Source: Leptoclinus maculatus (lineage: Eukaryota > Chordata > Actinopteri > Perciformes > Stichaeidae). Taken from it: 64,000 nt of DNA. The notes below the pieces were generated by a model that did not search any database, was not told the origin of the DNA, and saw only the letters and a program-made list of their open reading frames with translations. Where the stretch lies: positions 11,009,931-11,073,930 of the forward strand of contig JAVDOI010000005.1 in NCBI GenBank assembly GCA_032191485.1, read 5' to 3'. Below, in pieces: positions 11,618 to 23,633 of this stretch. A program made the translations under genes and the position numbers. Every line of letters starts with the position of its first letter. Position 1 is the stretch's first letter.

Positions 11618-12423
11618 TGTTGGGGCAATATATAAACAGGAGCCGCTGCCGCTGGACTGGTTTGTTGACTAGTTACTGCGCATGTGCGCCAAAAATAAGT
11701 TCGCTGAATTCAGGTTTCAAAATAAAACATGTATTTAATAACAAATGCAATCTGAATTAACTATCGATAGTAAAATGCTCTCGAGAACAGCTTTCACACA
11801 CACTCCAAACAGGAAGCTTGTTACCTGAAGGACGAATAGTGAGGAAGAGACTGAAATACCCATTTGAATCTCCTTTCATAGTCCGTAAAATATCTGTCTC
11901 AAATACTATTGGCCCAAATCCAGCTGACTCCTCCTAGCCTTAGTCAGCTGACTCCCTCGTCGTCTCCTATTGGTCTCCGTCTGTAGCTCCTCCTTCTTGG
12001 GTCCTCGCTCTAATCCTGGTGTCCTCTGTTAAAGCCCGACTTAAAATTCCTGTCTATCCCTATCGACTATTCTTACAGATTAATACATTCATTAATAATA
12101 CATCCAATAATTGTCTCTTATGGTTCAACACTCCTATAGTAAACATATTGTAAACACACTATACACTTGATAAGTATTCTGGTACTTCCTGATACTTTGA
12201 CACTTTTTACAAGCATATGTGCGGCATTTCCACGATGCTTCCTATACTCATACTGTAAAGATAATACATCTCATAGATAAATATATTGCAACTCTTTAAC
12301 CCATGGTAACATTCTTATTATTTTGACACTTCTATTCACCATAAGAGGTGCTAATCATCATACTAAACTAATTCTAATACTAAAATCCCACTAATTCTAT
12401 CTTTAATACTGAAATCCTCCACA
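11618..12423 (-). mobile_element. Candidate solo LTR
   Basis: The stretch reads TGTTGGGGCAATA at the left and ends TCCTCCACA at the right, so it has TG...CA termini. It is bounded by a 4-bp duplication GCAG (11614-11617 and 12424-12427). Read on the minus strand it starts TGTGGAGG and ends CCCCAACA, like the two better-supported solo LTRs in this window, which also end CCCAACA and have 4-bp duplications. I see no internal sequence similarity to them, and a 4-bp match can occur by chance. Confidence 0.4.
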
Positions 12424-12585
12424 GCAGCCATGTCACTAAATACATTTGAATATTTTCATGAATAAAAGAGAGGCCGTGTGTACGGTCAGCCTGATAATAA
12501 GACATTCACTCCTTTTTTCATTTAATGGTGCCAGCGCATTCATTTAGAATGGAGACAGTTTCACCTGAACTACTTACTAAAGCAG

Positions 12586-12616
12586 GCGTCCATTATCAGG
12601 AATTAATGGACACCAT
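12586..12616. repeat. Hairpin with GGYGTCCATTA arms, copy 2
   Basis: GGCGTCCATTA...TAATGGACACC with loop TCAGGAAT. It has the same stem and loop core as the hairpin at 11022-11063, with one stem mismatch. Confidence 0.6.
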
Positions 12617-13570
12617 GCAGCCAATCAGTGCTGGTTAGAAACCCAGATGGGTCGGAGTCTTTCTTCAGGTGGTTTCCCCACATAACCACAGCAGAAATAT
12701 GTTTTCAACAACCTCGGCTTGCATTTCCTTTTTGGGTTATTTGACTAAAGAAGTTGTTTTTCATAAATGCACCTTCGTGGTCAGATGTCCCCACGAAATG
12801 AACACTGGTCATAGAAATCGATAAACCGCTGATTAACCGCAGCTTCGAATCCAACTTAGAATTCATGTTATGGAAATATTCGAGTCATTTCAGGAAGGCA
12901 GTGAAAGACAGGAAGCTGACGGGCGAGGAAGAGGAAGAGAGGAGGTTTAAGTGAAAACAGAGGACAGATGTGCACCGGTCGCCTCGAGTGAAGCCTGATG
13001 CAACACAGAAATATTCTCATAACGGAGAGCGGAGCGGAACCAATCCCGTCGCTCTGTGCCGTGCCACAGGAAATAGTCGCGGGGCCGTTAGTCTGACTGG
13101 CCCATGGGTCTGTGTTCCAGTCTCTGTGTTGGCCCTGGAGGCCTCGCTGCTAACAGACACGATTGTTGCTTTTGTTTATCTAGACACACGGATTCACAAG
13201 TCAATTACAAATTTAGGATTAGCAAGTAATCGGGGCTGATCTTTGCTTGTGAGTTAGAGAGTCACATGCAGTGACAAAACATGGTACATAGATCAGATAT
13301 AGTATTACTTAATTCATTGGAAAGACATTTTGCTTTTACTGTAACTCACACAATGATACAGTGATTAATATCAGGGTTCAAAAAGCAAGCAGGCAGCTGC
13401 CGTGTTGTACATGGAAAAGTAAGTCAAAGTCCATACTGCTAGTTTGTGCTGTGTATCCACATTCATTTAACTCATTAAAAGAAATATATCATTTGGTAAT
13501 TCATCATTATGTCTTTTTTCCTAAGAGATTTGGCCATTTTCTTATCTGTGTGCGTTGTGGACTTCTTTAA

Positions 13571-13607
13571 TTGTAAACTATGTGACAGCATGTCACATAG
13601 TTTACAA
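13571..13607. repeat. Perfect inverted repeat, 17-bp arms, 3-nt loop
   Basis: TTGTAAACTATGTGACA (13571-13587) and its exact reverse complement (13591-13607) enclose the loop GCA. Further TAGTTTATAAG repeats follow just downstream. Confidence 0.9.
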
Positions 13608-13739
13608 GCAGTTTTATGTAGTTTATAAGTTTATAGTTTATAAGCCGGAAACACAACAGCATTTGGAAGCATGGGGGACATGATAACAACTAGACTTCTG
13701 TTAAAACACATGTTTCTTTACAGCGGACGAAGAGGGCAA

Positions 13740-14285
13740 AACGCACACCGAGGGAAAAACATTTCCGTTAGGAGAAATGTGCTGCAGCTTCAGAAACGAT
13801 GCCAATTCAAAAACACATACAAAAAAATCCATATATATATATGTATATATACATATATATAATTGTATTACAATAGCTATGTGCTCCTATATTATACTGT
13901 TGGAGATTAGGGCCAAGTGTAAAAAAGAAAAAATTTACCTTTTCATGTCGCCTCTATACTCCACTTTTCTTATGCTTCTCTCTCTCCGGTTGAAAATCAA
14001 GCTGTTCCACTCAGCGCTCCCCTAGAGGCCTGGAGAATTCCGACTTTGCATCACTTCTGTAATTGCAGCCTGGTTGCTGTTAATGTATTTGTTTTGTTCC
14101 AAACCCCTATTTTTCCTATTTGCAGCACTGTATTTGTCGTGGATGTGTTTTTTGAATTCATCGTTCCTGAGAGCTGTAGCACGTTTCTCCTGATGGAAAT
14201 GTTGCAGGCTGCTGTAAAAACTTGGCCCTGGTTGGCCACCGTAGCCTTTTCCCCCCGTAAAAATCTGTCGAAACTAAAACGGTGA
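13740..14285. repeat. Foldback structure with ~60-bp diverged arms
   Basis: The left arm around 13763-13820 (CATTTCCGTTAGGAGAAA, then GTGCTGCAGCT and ACGATGCCAATTC) is the approximate reverse complement of 14144-14205 (GAATTCATCGTTCCTGAGAG, then TTTCTCCTGATGGAAATG). The spacer of about 330 bp includes a short (TA)n. Transposon class unknown. Confidence 0.6.
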
Positions 14286-15718
14286 GCGGTGAAGTCTTTT
14301 AAGTGGAAGGAAATAATTTGACTCCATCTTTTCCAAATAAAGACAAAGAAGGGGTTGTGACTGAAAAGCTTTGGGGAAACCTGTAATTTGAACTCAAAAC
14401 CCACAAGAGACACTTTGCGACAGATAATGCTACGCGCTGTTCCATGCAGCCCAAAGCCATAATTTCAAAACAATGCAAAGGAAGTTAAACTTGTGAATCT
14501 GATCCCGATGATGGCCTAAGCTTGTTGGGAATATCATGTTTTCGTGCTTTGTAGTGTTTTCGCAGATGGCCAGCTGCTAGTGGTTTGGCCAGCCATGGGA
14601 AATCTCCCTCCCATTAGCTTGTCTCCTGCCCTTAGTCATCTCTCTTATCTCCTGGCTCAGCCCACGGAGAGAGCCGTCCTCCGCCAAAAGGACAGAAACG
14701 TTTGCCCATGAGCTATAGATACAAATCTCCCCCAATGATACCCTAGAGCAGGGGTGTCCACACTTTTTTTAAAGAGGGCCAGATTTGATAATGTGAAAAT
14801 CCATAGGGCCAACAGTCCCTGCTGACATTATGTTAAACTTTTAAAAATATTTTTGCCTCGAAATACACATTTTATTTTCAACTATTCTGCCTTTCTTTCA
14901 CATCTTGAAAGTCAGATAACATAAAGAACAAGCTATCTAAAAGCTAATTACCTAGAAACGGATCAATATTTTCACCTCAAGACAATCTTCAATATGACTT
15001 AGTAACAAGGGCGTAGGTTTGCATATGGTCCATAGGGACTAGTCACGACCAAAGTTTGGGAAAGACACAGTTGTCCCCACCAATATTAATAATAATAATT
15101 TGAATTGCCTGTTAGAAAAAATAATTTTGCACAATATATTTGCAAACTCATTCGTATTATTATTAGTGCTGGGCAAGTTAACGCGTTATTATCGCGTTAA
15201 CGCATTCATTAATTAATGCCGACAATTATTTTATAGCGCGTTTTTTTTATTTTGAAAGTCCGTTGCTCACTGGCAGTGGTGGAGGAATGGAGACTACTTG
15301 ACATCGCTGCGGTAAAGTCAGCAGATACTCAGATCTCCGTGGTCAACTCAGCAGCCACTTACATTTTAGCAGTGGCGGCTGGTGGAAAATGTTCTTGGTA
15401 GGGCTGTGCCACATCCAATCAATTTCAGCAAACATCCCAGAATGATTTAATGCAAACAAATTAAGGTATCAAACGCGCATTACTACTTTGCAGTTAAATA
15501 TTTAACATTCATTCCAACACGAAAAAAAGCAGTAAATAACACTTTCACAAACACGTCAGGACATCTTATTTTAGTCACCCTCACAGGGAATTCAGTATAA
15601 TATAATATATATAACATATAATAATATTCTGTATAATATAATAATATATATATATATCATATAATATTCTGCATAATATAATAATATATATATCATATAA
15701 TAATATTCACTATAATAT

Positions 15719-15872
<154 letters not shown>

Positions 15873-16198
15873 ACTATATATCCATTTCTCAGACAGGTGC
15901 TTCATGTCCCTCACTCCCTAACTGTCCATGCTGGTTCTGTCCCCGTTGTTTTAAAAAGATAAATAAGTTATTAGCATGAGTCATCCAGCGAGCCAAACCT
16001 GTCTGGTGTACAGCTACTAGAGAAGCTTCATGTACTGCTTCTCTTTCCTGCTAGTCTGCTGTCTGATTGTGAGGTCAGGCTGATCTGGGATCAGCTCTTT
16101 CAGTAGTTTCTCCTCTCAGTTCTCCTCTCAAACGGGTCTTGGAGGAGTAGTGCTCACACTGGCGCTCTCCTGTAGAGACTTCTCCTGACGAGAACGCG

Positions 16199-16232
16199 CA
16201 GCTTGGGGCAGGAAAAAAACTGCCCCAAGCTG
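16199..16232. repeat. Perfect hairpin, 13-bp arms, 8-nt loop
   Basis: CAGCTTGGGGCAG and CTGCCCCAAGCTG flank GAAAAAAA. The corresponding site of copy 2 (around 38197-38205) reads straight through without these ~28 bases. Confidence 0.85.
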
Positions 16233-17878
16233 AATCTATTTGAGGACGCTGATTGGCTGAATTGTATGTCACTCATTTATATCTTTACTCAGCATTGGCT
16301 AAACTGCTTTATAGACCCGCCTCTTTGGGGCAGTTTTTCCAGCGCCCCAGCAGCTGAGACGTGCACACACAGAGAGGAAGAGCAGACAGGCAGAGAGGAC
16401 AAGCAGGAAAAGCATATATTTACCGCAGATATCATATTTTACACATATTACTGGGTGATTCCATGTTTCAAAAACACAAATATTGACAATTTGTATAGTT
16501 TATTTTTATTTTAAATTTTATTTTTATTTATATTTTTATTTTTATTTTTATTTTTTGTAGCTCTAGGGGGGGCGGCGCCCTAGCGCCCTCTATGGACCAG
16601 CCGCCACTGCATTTTAGTGCACCTATATGCTGAAATTCATGGTAAACGCATTCAAACGGCACAGATCGGGAGCGAGCGAAGGACTTTGAAAGTTAGCCGA
16701 AAGATTAACGTGAGACAACATCCGGTTTCTTCAGAATAAGATGCCAACAAAGTATGAATTATATTCACATTAAGTATAAAACATGGTACCTGCATCTCGT
16801 GAGTTAAAGGGAAAATACACCTAAATTGTGCGTAAAGTGTCTTTATTCTTTAATCGCTGGGTAACCATAATTACCTTGGAGTTACAGCATTATATTGATG
16901 AACAGTAGAGCAGCATTCACATGCTCTGACTGTCATGAAGACAGACATTTTTGCTGAAACGTGCTGAAACATTTTATTCATGTTGCACAGCAGTGGAACG
17001 TTTCACATACAGTCAGCACACTGAGCACAGATAGTGTAAGAAATATGATCGCTACTGTGTAAATACTGTGTGAATTCATTATTGAACTTTGCCATAACAA
17101 TGCGATTAATCACAAAAAATCCATGCGATTCGTGATTATAAATGTTAATCGTTGCCCAGCACTACTAATAATTGCATAAAGGAGGAAAGCACTTAATTTA
17201 TAGCCTATTAAGTGCTGCAGAATACATTTATTTTAAATTATTTTGTCTTTTTTGGCTGCACAACTGGGAAACGTTTTTTATATATATTTTGGATATAGAA
17301 TATACTGTTACTGTATATTGACATTTTAGCAGAACGTTTTTTATTAATTTATTTAATTATTTATTATTATTATTATTTATTTGGTGCAGAATACTGTTTT
17401 GTATTTAAACTAAGGTTTTGTTACTGTTATTATGTTTAAATCAGTTCCAAGTTAATAAAGTGTGCCTGTTCAACCGAATATCAACTACGTTTTTTTTATA
17501 TGGCGGGGGGGCTGGCAGTGTCCTTACCAATGCTGAGACCAAACCTACGCCCTTGCTTAGTAAGTAAAAGTTGTCTAACATTTAAGTTCAACACACATGA
17601 AAATTTCCCTGGTCTTTTGTCAAAGATCATTCAGAAAGTAATATTTTGTGTTATATCTACAGTTACATAACTCAACCCATTATCTTATTCAAAAATTGCC
17701 ATGAGTCCAAGTGTATATATATGTATCAGTGGCTTTTCAGCGTTAATAGTGACAGATGTTCCCATTTGAAAAAAAACTTGGTCATCAAAACTTTCTAACA
17801 GAAATTCAAAACACTCAGAAACTAGAATTTGTTAAATTCTAATAATCAAGCAACAGCTAACTTACTGACACTAATGAG

Positions 17879-18046
17879 AAGGCTGATCCTGAGATCTGGA
17901 TTTCAGTACACAGGGCAGGTCTGGTTTGAGAGCAGTGCGTGAAATGTCACGTAGGTGGGAGTCACTTAGTCTTGATCTCAAGCGGTTCTTGTTTAAGTTC
18001 ATAACAGAGAATGTCTGCTCACACAAATATGTGCAGCCAAACAAGC
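17879..18046 (-). pseudogene. hAT (Charlie-type) transposase C-terminal fragment
   Basis: A minus-strand open stretch of about 55 codons reads LFGCTYLCEQTFSVMNLN and then NKNRLRSRLSDSHLRDI. This CEQxFSxMxxxKxxxRxRLxD pattern is the C-terminal dimerisation (hATC) region of Charlie-like transposases, related to the host GTF2IRD2/ZBED-type derivatives. The complete protein would be several hundred residues; everything upstream is missing or decayed. The same conserved segment occurs in the element at 59573-60385, so both are members of one broad group. It is non-functional and kept only because the 3' end of the element survived. Confidence 0.85.
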
Positions 18047-18379
18047 TTCACACTTCACACTGCAGCTCCATCAGCTCCAGCTGCAGGTGAGGTGGAGCAT
18101 CATCAGGGTCCACGCTGAAAGGAGAAGAGAAAAGCAACATGTCCCTTTCAATCGCTGCAAAAGATCAGTGTGGATAACCCACTTCGTTCAGCAGACAAGG
18201 CGGGCGCGCCATCGATAACAGGAATTGAATGTTGAATTTGTATCATTTATTCAATCAGTTTGACTGTGCTGGCGGGCCATAAATAATGCATTTTAAAACA
18301 GAAGGTGCGGGCCGTATAAAATCTGATCTCGGGCCGTGATTTGCCCGCGGGCCCGACTTTGGACATGCCTGCCCTCGAG

Positions 18380-19390
18380 CGTAGTCCTTCTCCCTGGGTG
18401 CTACCCTGAACTATCAGAGCTACATTCAGGCCTTCAAGCTGCTGAACTACTTTGATGAACAAACAATTAGAGCGGCGATGGGTCAACTGAGGCCCTAAGG
18501 GTGCAGATGTCATCGCCGTAAGACATGCGCTTGTTAGGATATTTCACATGGATTCAGTCTTTGCACTTTTGTTACAATTAAATGTGCAGGAAACAATGTC
18601 GGAATCCTGGCAGCTGAGGGGAGAAAAAGTGACGAGTGTGGGTCAAGCAGTTTCACAACTAAAAGGGAGTGCACATGTGTAAAATCCCCTCCAGTCAAAT
18701 GAGAAGCTTCGGGGAAATTAGTTGACTAAAGTTGAAACTATTGAAACTCTTTTGCAACTAAGTTTATGCAATCGCCTCATGCGACTTGGAGTTTAATATG
18801 ACCGGAGTTCTACACTTGAGACTCAAGTCAGACTAATGTCACACAAACGAAGACTTGAAACATGACTTAGACTTGACTGCTGTGAGACTAGCTGAAACAT
18901 TTAAAAGCAAAAATATTCGGTTTGAATACAACTAAATAAATAAAGCAACATCAGGCCAAAAACCTTGCATACAGTATTTATTTACTCGGCAGCTTGAAAA
19001 GGCTTCGGTCTCATTGAAGTGAAAACTTTATCAACACAGCTTTGAAACAAAAAAAAGTGCAGATACTGGACAGCATTCCAAGACCTGAAAGAAATGCGAT
19101 CAACTTGAAAATTGGATGTGAATACTTTCCCCGGCTCTCTAGGTCTTGCCGCTTTTACTTTGACTCGCCCCAACAGACTCTAAAGCGCCACACAAAATTG
19201 CCAATTGATGGCAAAAATCCAAGATCATATTTGTCCAAAAGGTCTTTAGTCATTCAAGGGCTGAAGCCCACTCTTAACTTTGCCCATTTTCAGTTTGCTT
19301 CACATACACATGCTTAATGTGTGCTTGACATTAAGATTCTGAAATGATGCCGAGGTGGGAGGATTTTTTATTATTTTTATGCATTATGTT
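18380..19390. other. Unassigned non-coding DNA
   Basis: Around 18790-18900 the word GACTTG/GACTCAAG recurs irregularly (a decayed GACTTGA-type simple repeat). No gene or element ends were recognised in the rest. Confidence 0.5.
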
Positions 19391-19394
19391 TTTT

Positions 19395-19695
19395 GGGTTA
19401 TCCGTCTGTCCATCTGCTCATCTGTCAGGTCCATTCTCGTGAACAGGACATCTCAGGAACGCCTTTAGTGAATTTATTCAAATTTGGCACAAACGTTCAC
19501 TTCCAGTCTAGCATAAAATGATTAGATTTTGGTGGTCAAAGGTCACTGCGACCTCACAAAAACATGTTTTTGGCCATGAGTCAAGAATTATGCTAATTTC
19601 ACACAAATGTTTAAATAGGATGAAGTTATGACATTTTGGATGGACGTGGACGTAAACTGCACCCCGACATACAACCGTGAGGTGGTAATTGTAGT
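19395..19695 (+). repeat. Dispersed teleost repeat (GTCCGTCTGTCC ... GGTCAAAGGTCACTG)
   Basis: Words such as ATCTCAGGAACGCCTTTAGT, CAAATTTGGCACAAACGT, GATTTTGGTGGTCAAAGGTC and ACATGTTTTTGGCCATGAGT belong to a repeat I recognise as very frequent in perciform genomes. Its class is not clear to me, and neither terminal repeats nor a duplication were found. Confidence 0.6.
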
Positions 19696-20620
19696 TTTCA
19701 CCAATTTGTCAGCGAGCCAGCTACTTTAGATTGAAGCTAGCGATGTAAAACAAGTATCAGGTTACTCTAACATGATCAAGAATTGTTTTCATGTTCTGAT
19801 ATGGTATTTCAATTTCATAGAAAATATATTTTGATGCTCCCACCTTAAAAACAATTTGCTGACTTTTCACTTGCGAACACCTGAGAATGTTAGAAGTCTT
19901 CTCTGTTTCATGTCAGCTAATTTTTCTGCTTCTTTGCTCGCTCAATCAGCCGTCCGCCTGCACACCCTGACACAGCAACAGACATTCTTTGCCAGAAGTG
20001 GAAGATAGCACCACCAACAGATGGGAAGATAAGGAAAGACTGTCATGACATGCATGTTGTCTTCTGAGTGGAAATTAGAGGCACAATATCACTGAAGGGA
20101 TTCCTGCTCTCAGCATTTATAGAGCTGAGTTCAGAACAAAGACAGAGACTATGACAGTTTCTTTATGCATCCACAAATGTGATACACGTTTTCCAAAAAA
20201 CATCAAAACCAACGCGGAAGTCGTGCAAACAGGAGAACTCTTTGGCACAGACACTATCGTAAAGAAAAACAGAGCATGTTGAGGAACCAGAATGTGGTCA
20301 AAAAAACAAACGGTCAGTGAGAGGGTCATCTTGCTCCATTTCAAACATGTTCTGCCTCAGGGACGGTTTGCCAGCTGCACTTCATAAGTGTTCCTCCGGC
20401 CAGAGATGCCTCCGTCAGGTTTTGAATCCGGGTCTCCGGTATTTTAATTTCCGCCGCCCCCGACTTGTGAGAGTAAGTTTTCAATTTCCTACTGTGAGCA
20501 TTCCTGCTCACTCAGCAGACTGCAGGGGACATGGCATGTTGATGAGGTTGTCAATGCTGGATGCCTTTCTTACACAAAAACGATTTAAAAGTCTTGAAAT
20601 AAAGTCATATTTATCTAGAA

Positions 20621-20623
<3 letters not shown>

Positions 20624-20652
<29 letters not shown>

Positions 20653-20672
20653 ATATATATATATATATATAT
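20624..20672. repeat. (TATC)n(TA)n microsatellite, left half
   Basis: About 7 CTAT units followed by (TA)n. The tract is resumed as (AT)n at 23634-23686 on the other side of the hAT element, so the element jumped into a pre-existing microsatellite. Confidence 0.9.
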
Positions 20673-20926
20673 TAGGGGTGTAACGATACGCGTATTCGTA
20701 TTGAACCGTTCGGTACGAGGCTCACGGTTCGGTACGCATGACGAACCGAACAATACGTTCATACTAGTGCATTTGGAAATGCAGAAGCTTAAATTGTGGG
20801 AAATATTATGTTTTCGGTGGAGCCACTGTTCTCAAACTGGCAACACACATGACGTAACGGACAGCGTGCTCTCTGACACGCCCACCACCAAAGAAACACT
20901 TCCTACTCCAGTCGGGCACTTTGCGC

Positions 20927-21345
20927 TGTTGGGAACGTAAAGGAGCGTGTTTGAGTTATCAGCATCTAAGAAACAAAATTATTGACATCAATAGAATTAT
21001 TAATGTCAGTAAGATTATTAATGATTATTAATAATAACGGGGCACCACCCTGCGAACAGGGACCAATAACCAAACGATAAACTAAGTCTCATAATTAGTG
21101 TTCACTCACAATGTCAATAGTCTGAGTACTATTACACATTCAGAGTGAAAGTGAAGGTTTAAGTTCGAGCACAGACCACATATACAGCTATTATCACAAT
21201 ACATGCACAAAGTAATCACAGACAGCTGCTCTTTAAAATATAACGGTTTATTAAGTTCTAATACTAATGATCTAATCAACTAATATCTAAACTAACAACA
21301 ACTATACATTCATGAGCACGCTATCTAAAATCAACAAACTATCGT

Positions 21346-21422
<77 letters not shown>

Positions 21423-22618
21423 GTATGTGTGTGTGTGTAAAAGGCGGAGGGAGCAGCCAAAACAACGTATGACGTAGTCTGGAACGTGGCGACGTCTCAT
21501 GCGCGAGACTCAAGATGGCGGATAGCCAAAACAGGAGACCCGGTGTCTACACGTGACTGTAGCCGTTTAGCAACCCGTAGCTACATTAGCTCAAAGCTAT
21601 ATGTGTGTGTGTGTTAGTAAAAGAGAAGGGAACGAAACAAAATAAAATAAAACAGATCCTGCGCTGGAGTTCGGAAAACTGCTCTCTCAGTCAGAGGAGC
21701 AGAAACAGCGGCTCTTTGTCACAGACGCGGTTCTGACCTCTGACTTGATGGGAACCAGTCCCGAGCCCACTAGCGGCGGCTTGTCTCAGCACGAATCAGT
21801 AGCATGAAATACACAATAACTTCTACACGACGCTAACGATCTCGGCGACCGTTAGTGTCGGCGATTATTAAGCATATACCACGTTCTAAAAATGAACAGT
21901 ACTTTAAGTACACAAACAAGATAAATAAACACAATTAACTCTAACTCTTTTCTGCCCAGAATCTATTTTGCCTCACTCTTAAGTTGCAATCGTGGAGATT
22001 GTGGGGGGTTGAGTTCTTCTGAATTCGGTGGACTCAGGATATGCAGCGGCGTGCTGCATATCTCTCGGTGGGAGAGAATGATCCTCTTCTGGATAAGGGA
22101 ATTTCGCGTCCTTACGACCGGAATAAGGCTGGGGTGGAGAGTGGAGATGCGCTTCTCTCTCTCTGAAGAAATCAAGCTTCCTCCGCTTCTGCAGGGAAGG
22201 TGATTCGTCCTCGTGGATGAACAGGAATAAAATAAGATGAGACAGTTTATGAATTCGTCCAGCGAATATGAAACTGGTTAAAACCTAGGATTTGGTTTTA
22301 AAGGGAGGGGGCAGGCGCTGCGTCTGGTGTGTGCTCCCTTGTCGACCGAGGTCGTTGGAAAAAGCGTAGAGGTGAGGGAGCTGGTTGGTTTTGTAGAACA
22401 GAGGCTGAACCACGGGGGTCCAGGAGTGTCTCGGCCCTCGGCCAATTAGATCGCAGTGTTGCCTTGCGTGATGAGTTCACACCTGAGTGTGAACTTTCTT
22501 GGTTGGGGGTTTGGTGTTCCTCAAACTAGAATCAGGATGAAACCTTTGCTCGGCAAAAGGGAAGGCCTAATTCTCTTTGTCTCACAGCACATGGCGAAGC
22601 CACAGTCAGATTCCAACA
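20927..22618 (-). mobile_element. Solo LTR, copy 1 (TGTTGG...CCAACA), 1.69 kb
   Basis: It has TGTTGGG and TTCCAACA termini and a perfect 4-bp duplication GCGC (20923-20926 and 22619-22622). Its first ~350 bases match, in opposite orientation, the solo LTR inside the gypsy element (42408-43459); shared words include GGAACGTAAAGGAGCGTGTT and GGTTTAAGTTCGAGCACAG. Strand is inferred from an AATAAA-like word (GTTTATTA on the plus strand near 21245) in both copies. The 4-bp duplication and large size fit an endogenous-retrovirus-type or gypsy-type LTR; no internal coding region is present. The 3' two-thirds has diverged from copy 2 and contains a long (GT)n. Confidence 0.85.
21349..21438. repeat. 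(GT)n microsatellite within the solo LTR
   Basis: About 40 GT units with GC and AT interruptions near the right end. It is absent from the second LTR copy, so it expanded after the copies separated. Confidence 0.95.
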
Positions 22619-22664
22619 GCGCTGTGAGACACGCTACATGAAGCTAACGTTAGCTCGGTGCAAC

Positions 22665-22988
22665 ATGGCTAGTAATAGACCAGGAATAAAAGATCCTCCA
22701 ACGGCCTACAGGTCTGGTGTTTGGAGCCACTTTGGTTTCTCTGTGAACTATGAGGGCGATGGTGAGAGAGTGGTGGATAAAAAAACAACGCGATCAACAA
22801 GCGATCACCACGGCGGTTGGTACATTTATAGCCGCGGACATGAGACCCGACTCTGTAGTGTAAAACGCTTTATGAACCTGCTGAATGTTATTGAGCCCGT
22901 TACACGCCAGCAGCTGCGTGCCGGTGCTGTTGAAGCGGACGCTCATGGCGCTCTGCAGGGACATGCTGCCTCCGTAACGGAGCAATGA
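22665..22988 (+). pseudogene. BED-finger hAT transposase, N-terminal fragment (ZBED1-like)
   Basis: From the ATG at 22665 the protein has SGVWSHFGFSVNYE followed by DKKTT. This is the start of a BED zinc finger (the SxVWxHFGF part), a DNA-binding domain at the N-terminus of many hAT transposases and of host ZBED1-like proteins. The Cys and His ligands that should follow are missing because the sequence jumps after DKKTT. Further on, words for DMRP..SVV and then NLLNVIEP appear, the second in a different frame from the first. These correspond to the conserved stretch after the finger in ZBED1-like transposases. Most of the catalytic core is absent. It is a deleted and frameshifted gene. Confidence 0.75.
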
Positions 22989-23630
22989 GTAGAGAAGGAG
23001 AGAGAACGTATTAAGAGCCGGGTGAGACGTGTCTGCAACAATGAATTAATATTAAAAACACTATGGAAGCTACGGTTGAACGTAATAGTCCAAATAGAAA
23101 TGCATACATTAAATAATGTAACAGTATAACCCTGCCCTCCCTCCTCCCACTGGTTGGTCCTTGTACTGTCTTTGTCTGTCATGGAAAATATATAATAAAA
23201 TCCCAATGAACAAAAGGAAAACTTGGTAGTAAATTGAGGGACTTTCTAAGTAGTAACTGTAAGATGAAGAGCCACGTTCACTAGGTGTAGTTCCATCATT
23301 GTTCATACTAAAATTATGATGGAGAAGATGTAAGTAACAATACTACATTAACGTTACATTTTTTAAGGAGCAGTTTTAGTTTTTCATGCTTATGTGTTGC
23401 TAAGAAGACCCCCCAGAAGATGGGTCACTCAGGTATAGTTCCATCATTGTTCAAAGTCAAAGAATAGCTTTATGATGTTAGTTTTAATGAATAAATCTAT
23501 TTTAAAATCAAGTACGTTTCTCTGGCATTTATAGTTTTCTACTGTATTGAAAACGTACCGAAACGTACCGAACCGTGGCACCACTGTACCGTACCGAACC
23601 GAACCGTGGATTTTGTGAACCGTTACACCC

Positions 23631-23633
<3 letters not shown>

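Larger units (their letters stand above)
20673..23633 (+). mobile_element. hAT element with BED-finger transposase remnant, split by a solo LTR
   Basis: Its inverted ends are TAGGGGTGTAACGATACG at the left and CGGTT/AACCGTTACACCCCTA at the right, with many CGGTACG/ACCGAACCG words inside both ends. The 8-bp flanks are ATATATAT on both sides, but lie in a TA repeat and so prove little. A plus-strand transposase start is at 22665. A solo LTR (20927-22618) was inserted upstream of that gene. Without it the element is about 1.27 kb, too short for a full transposase, so it is also internally deleted. Confidence 0.88.

Noticed and set aside
14051..14413. 120-codon minus-strand frame
   Set aside because: It lies across one arm of the foldback and overlaps a plus-strand frame, with no recognisable domain.
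20317..20940. 207-codon plus-strand frame
   Set aside because: It crosses unrelated sequence, a TATC/TA microsatellite and the left end of a hAT element. No domain spans these parts.
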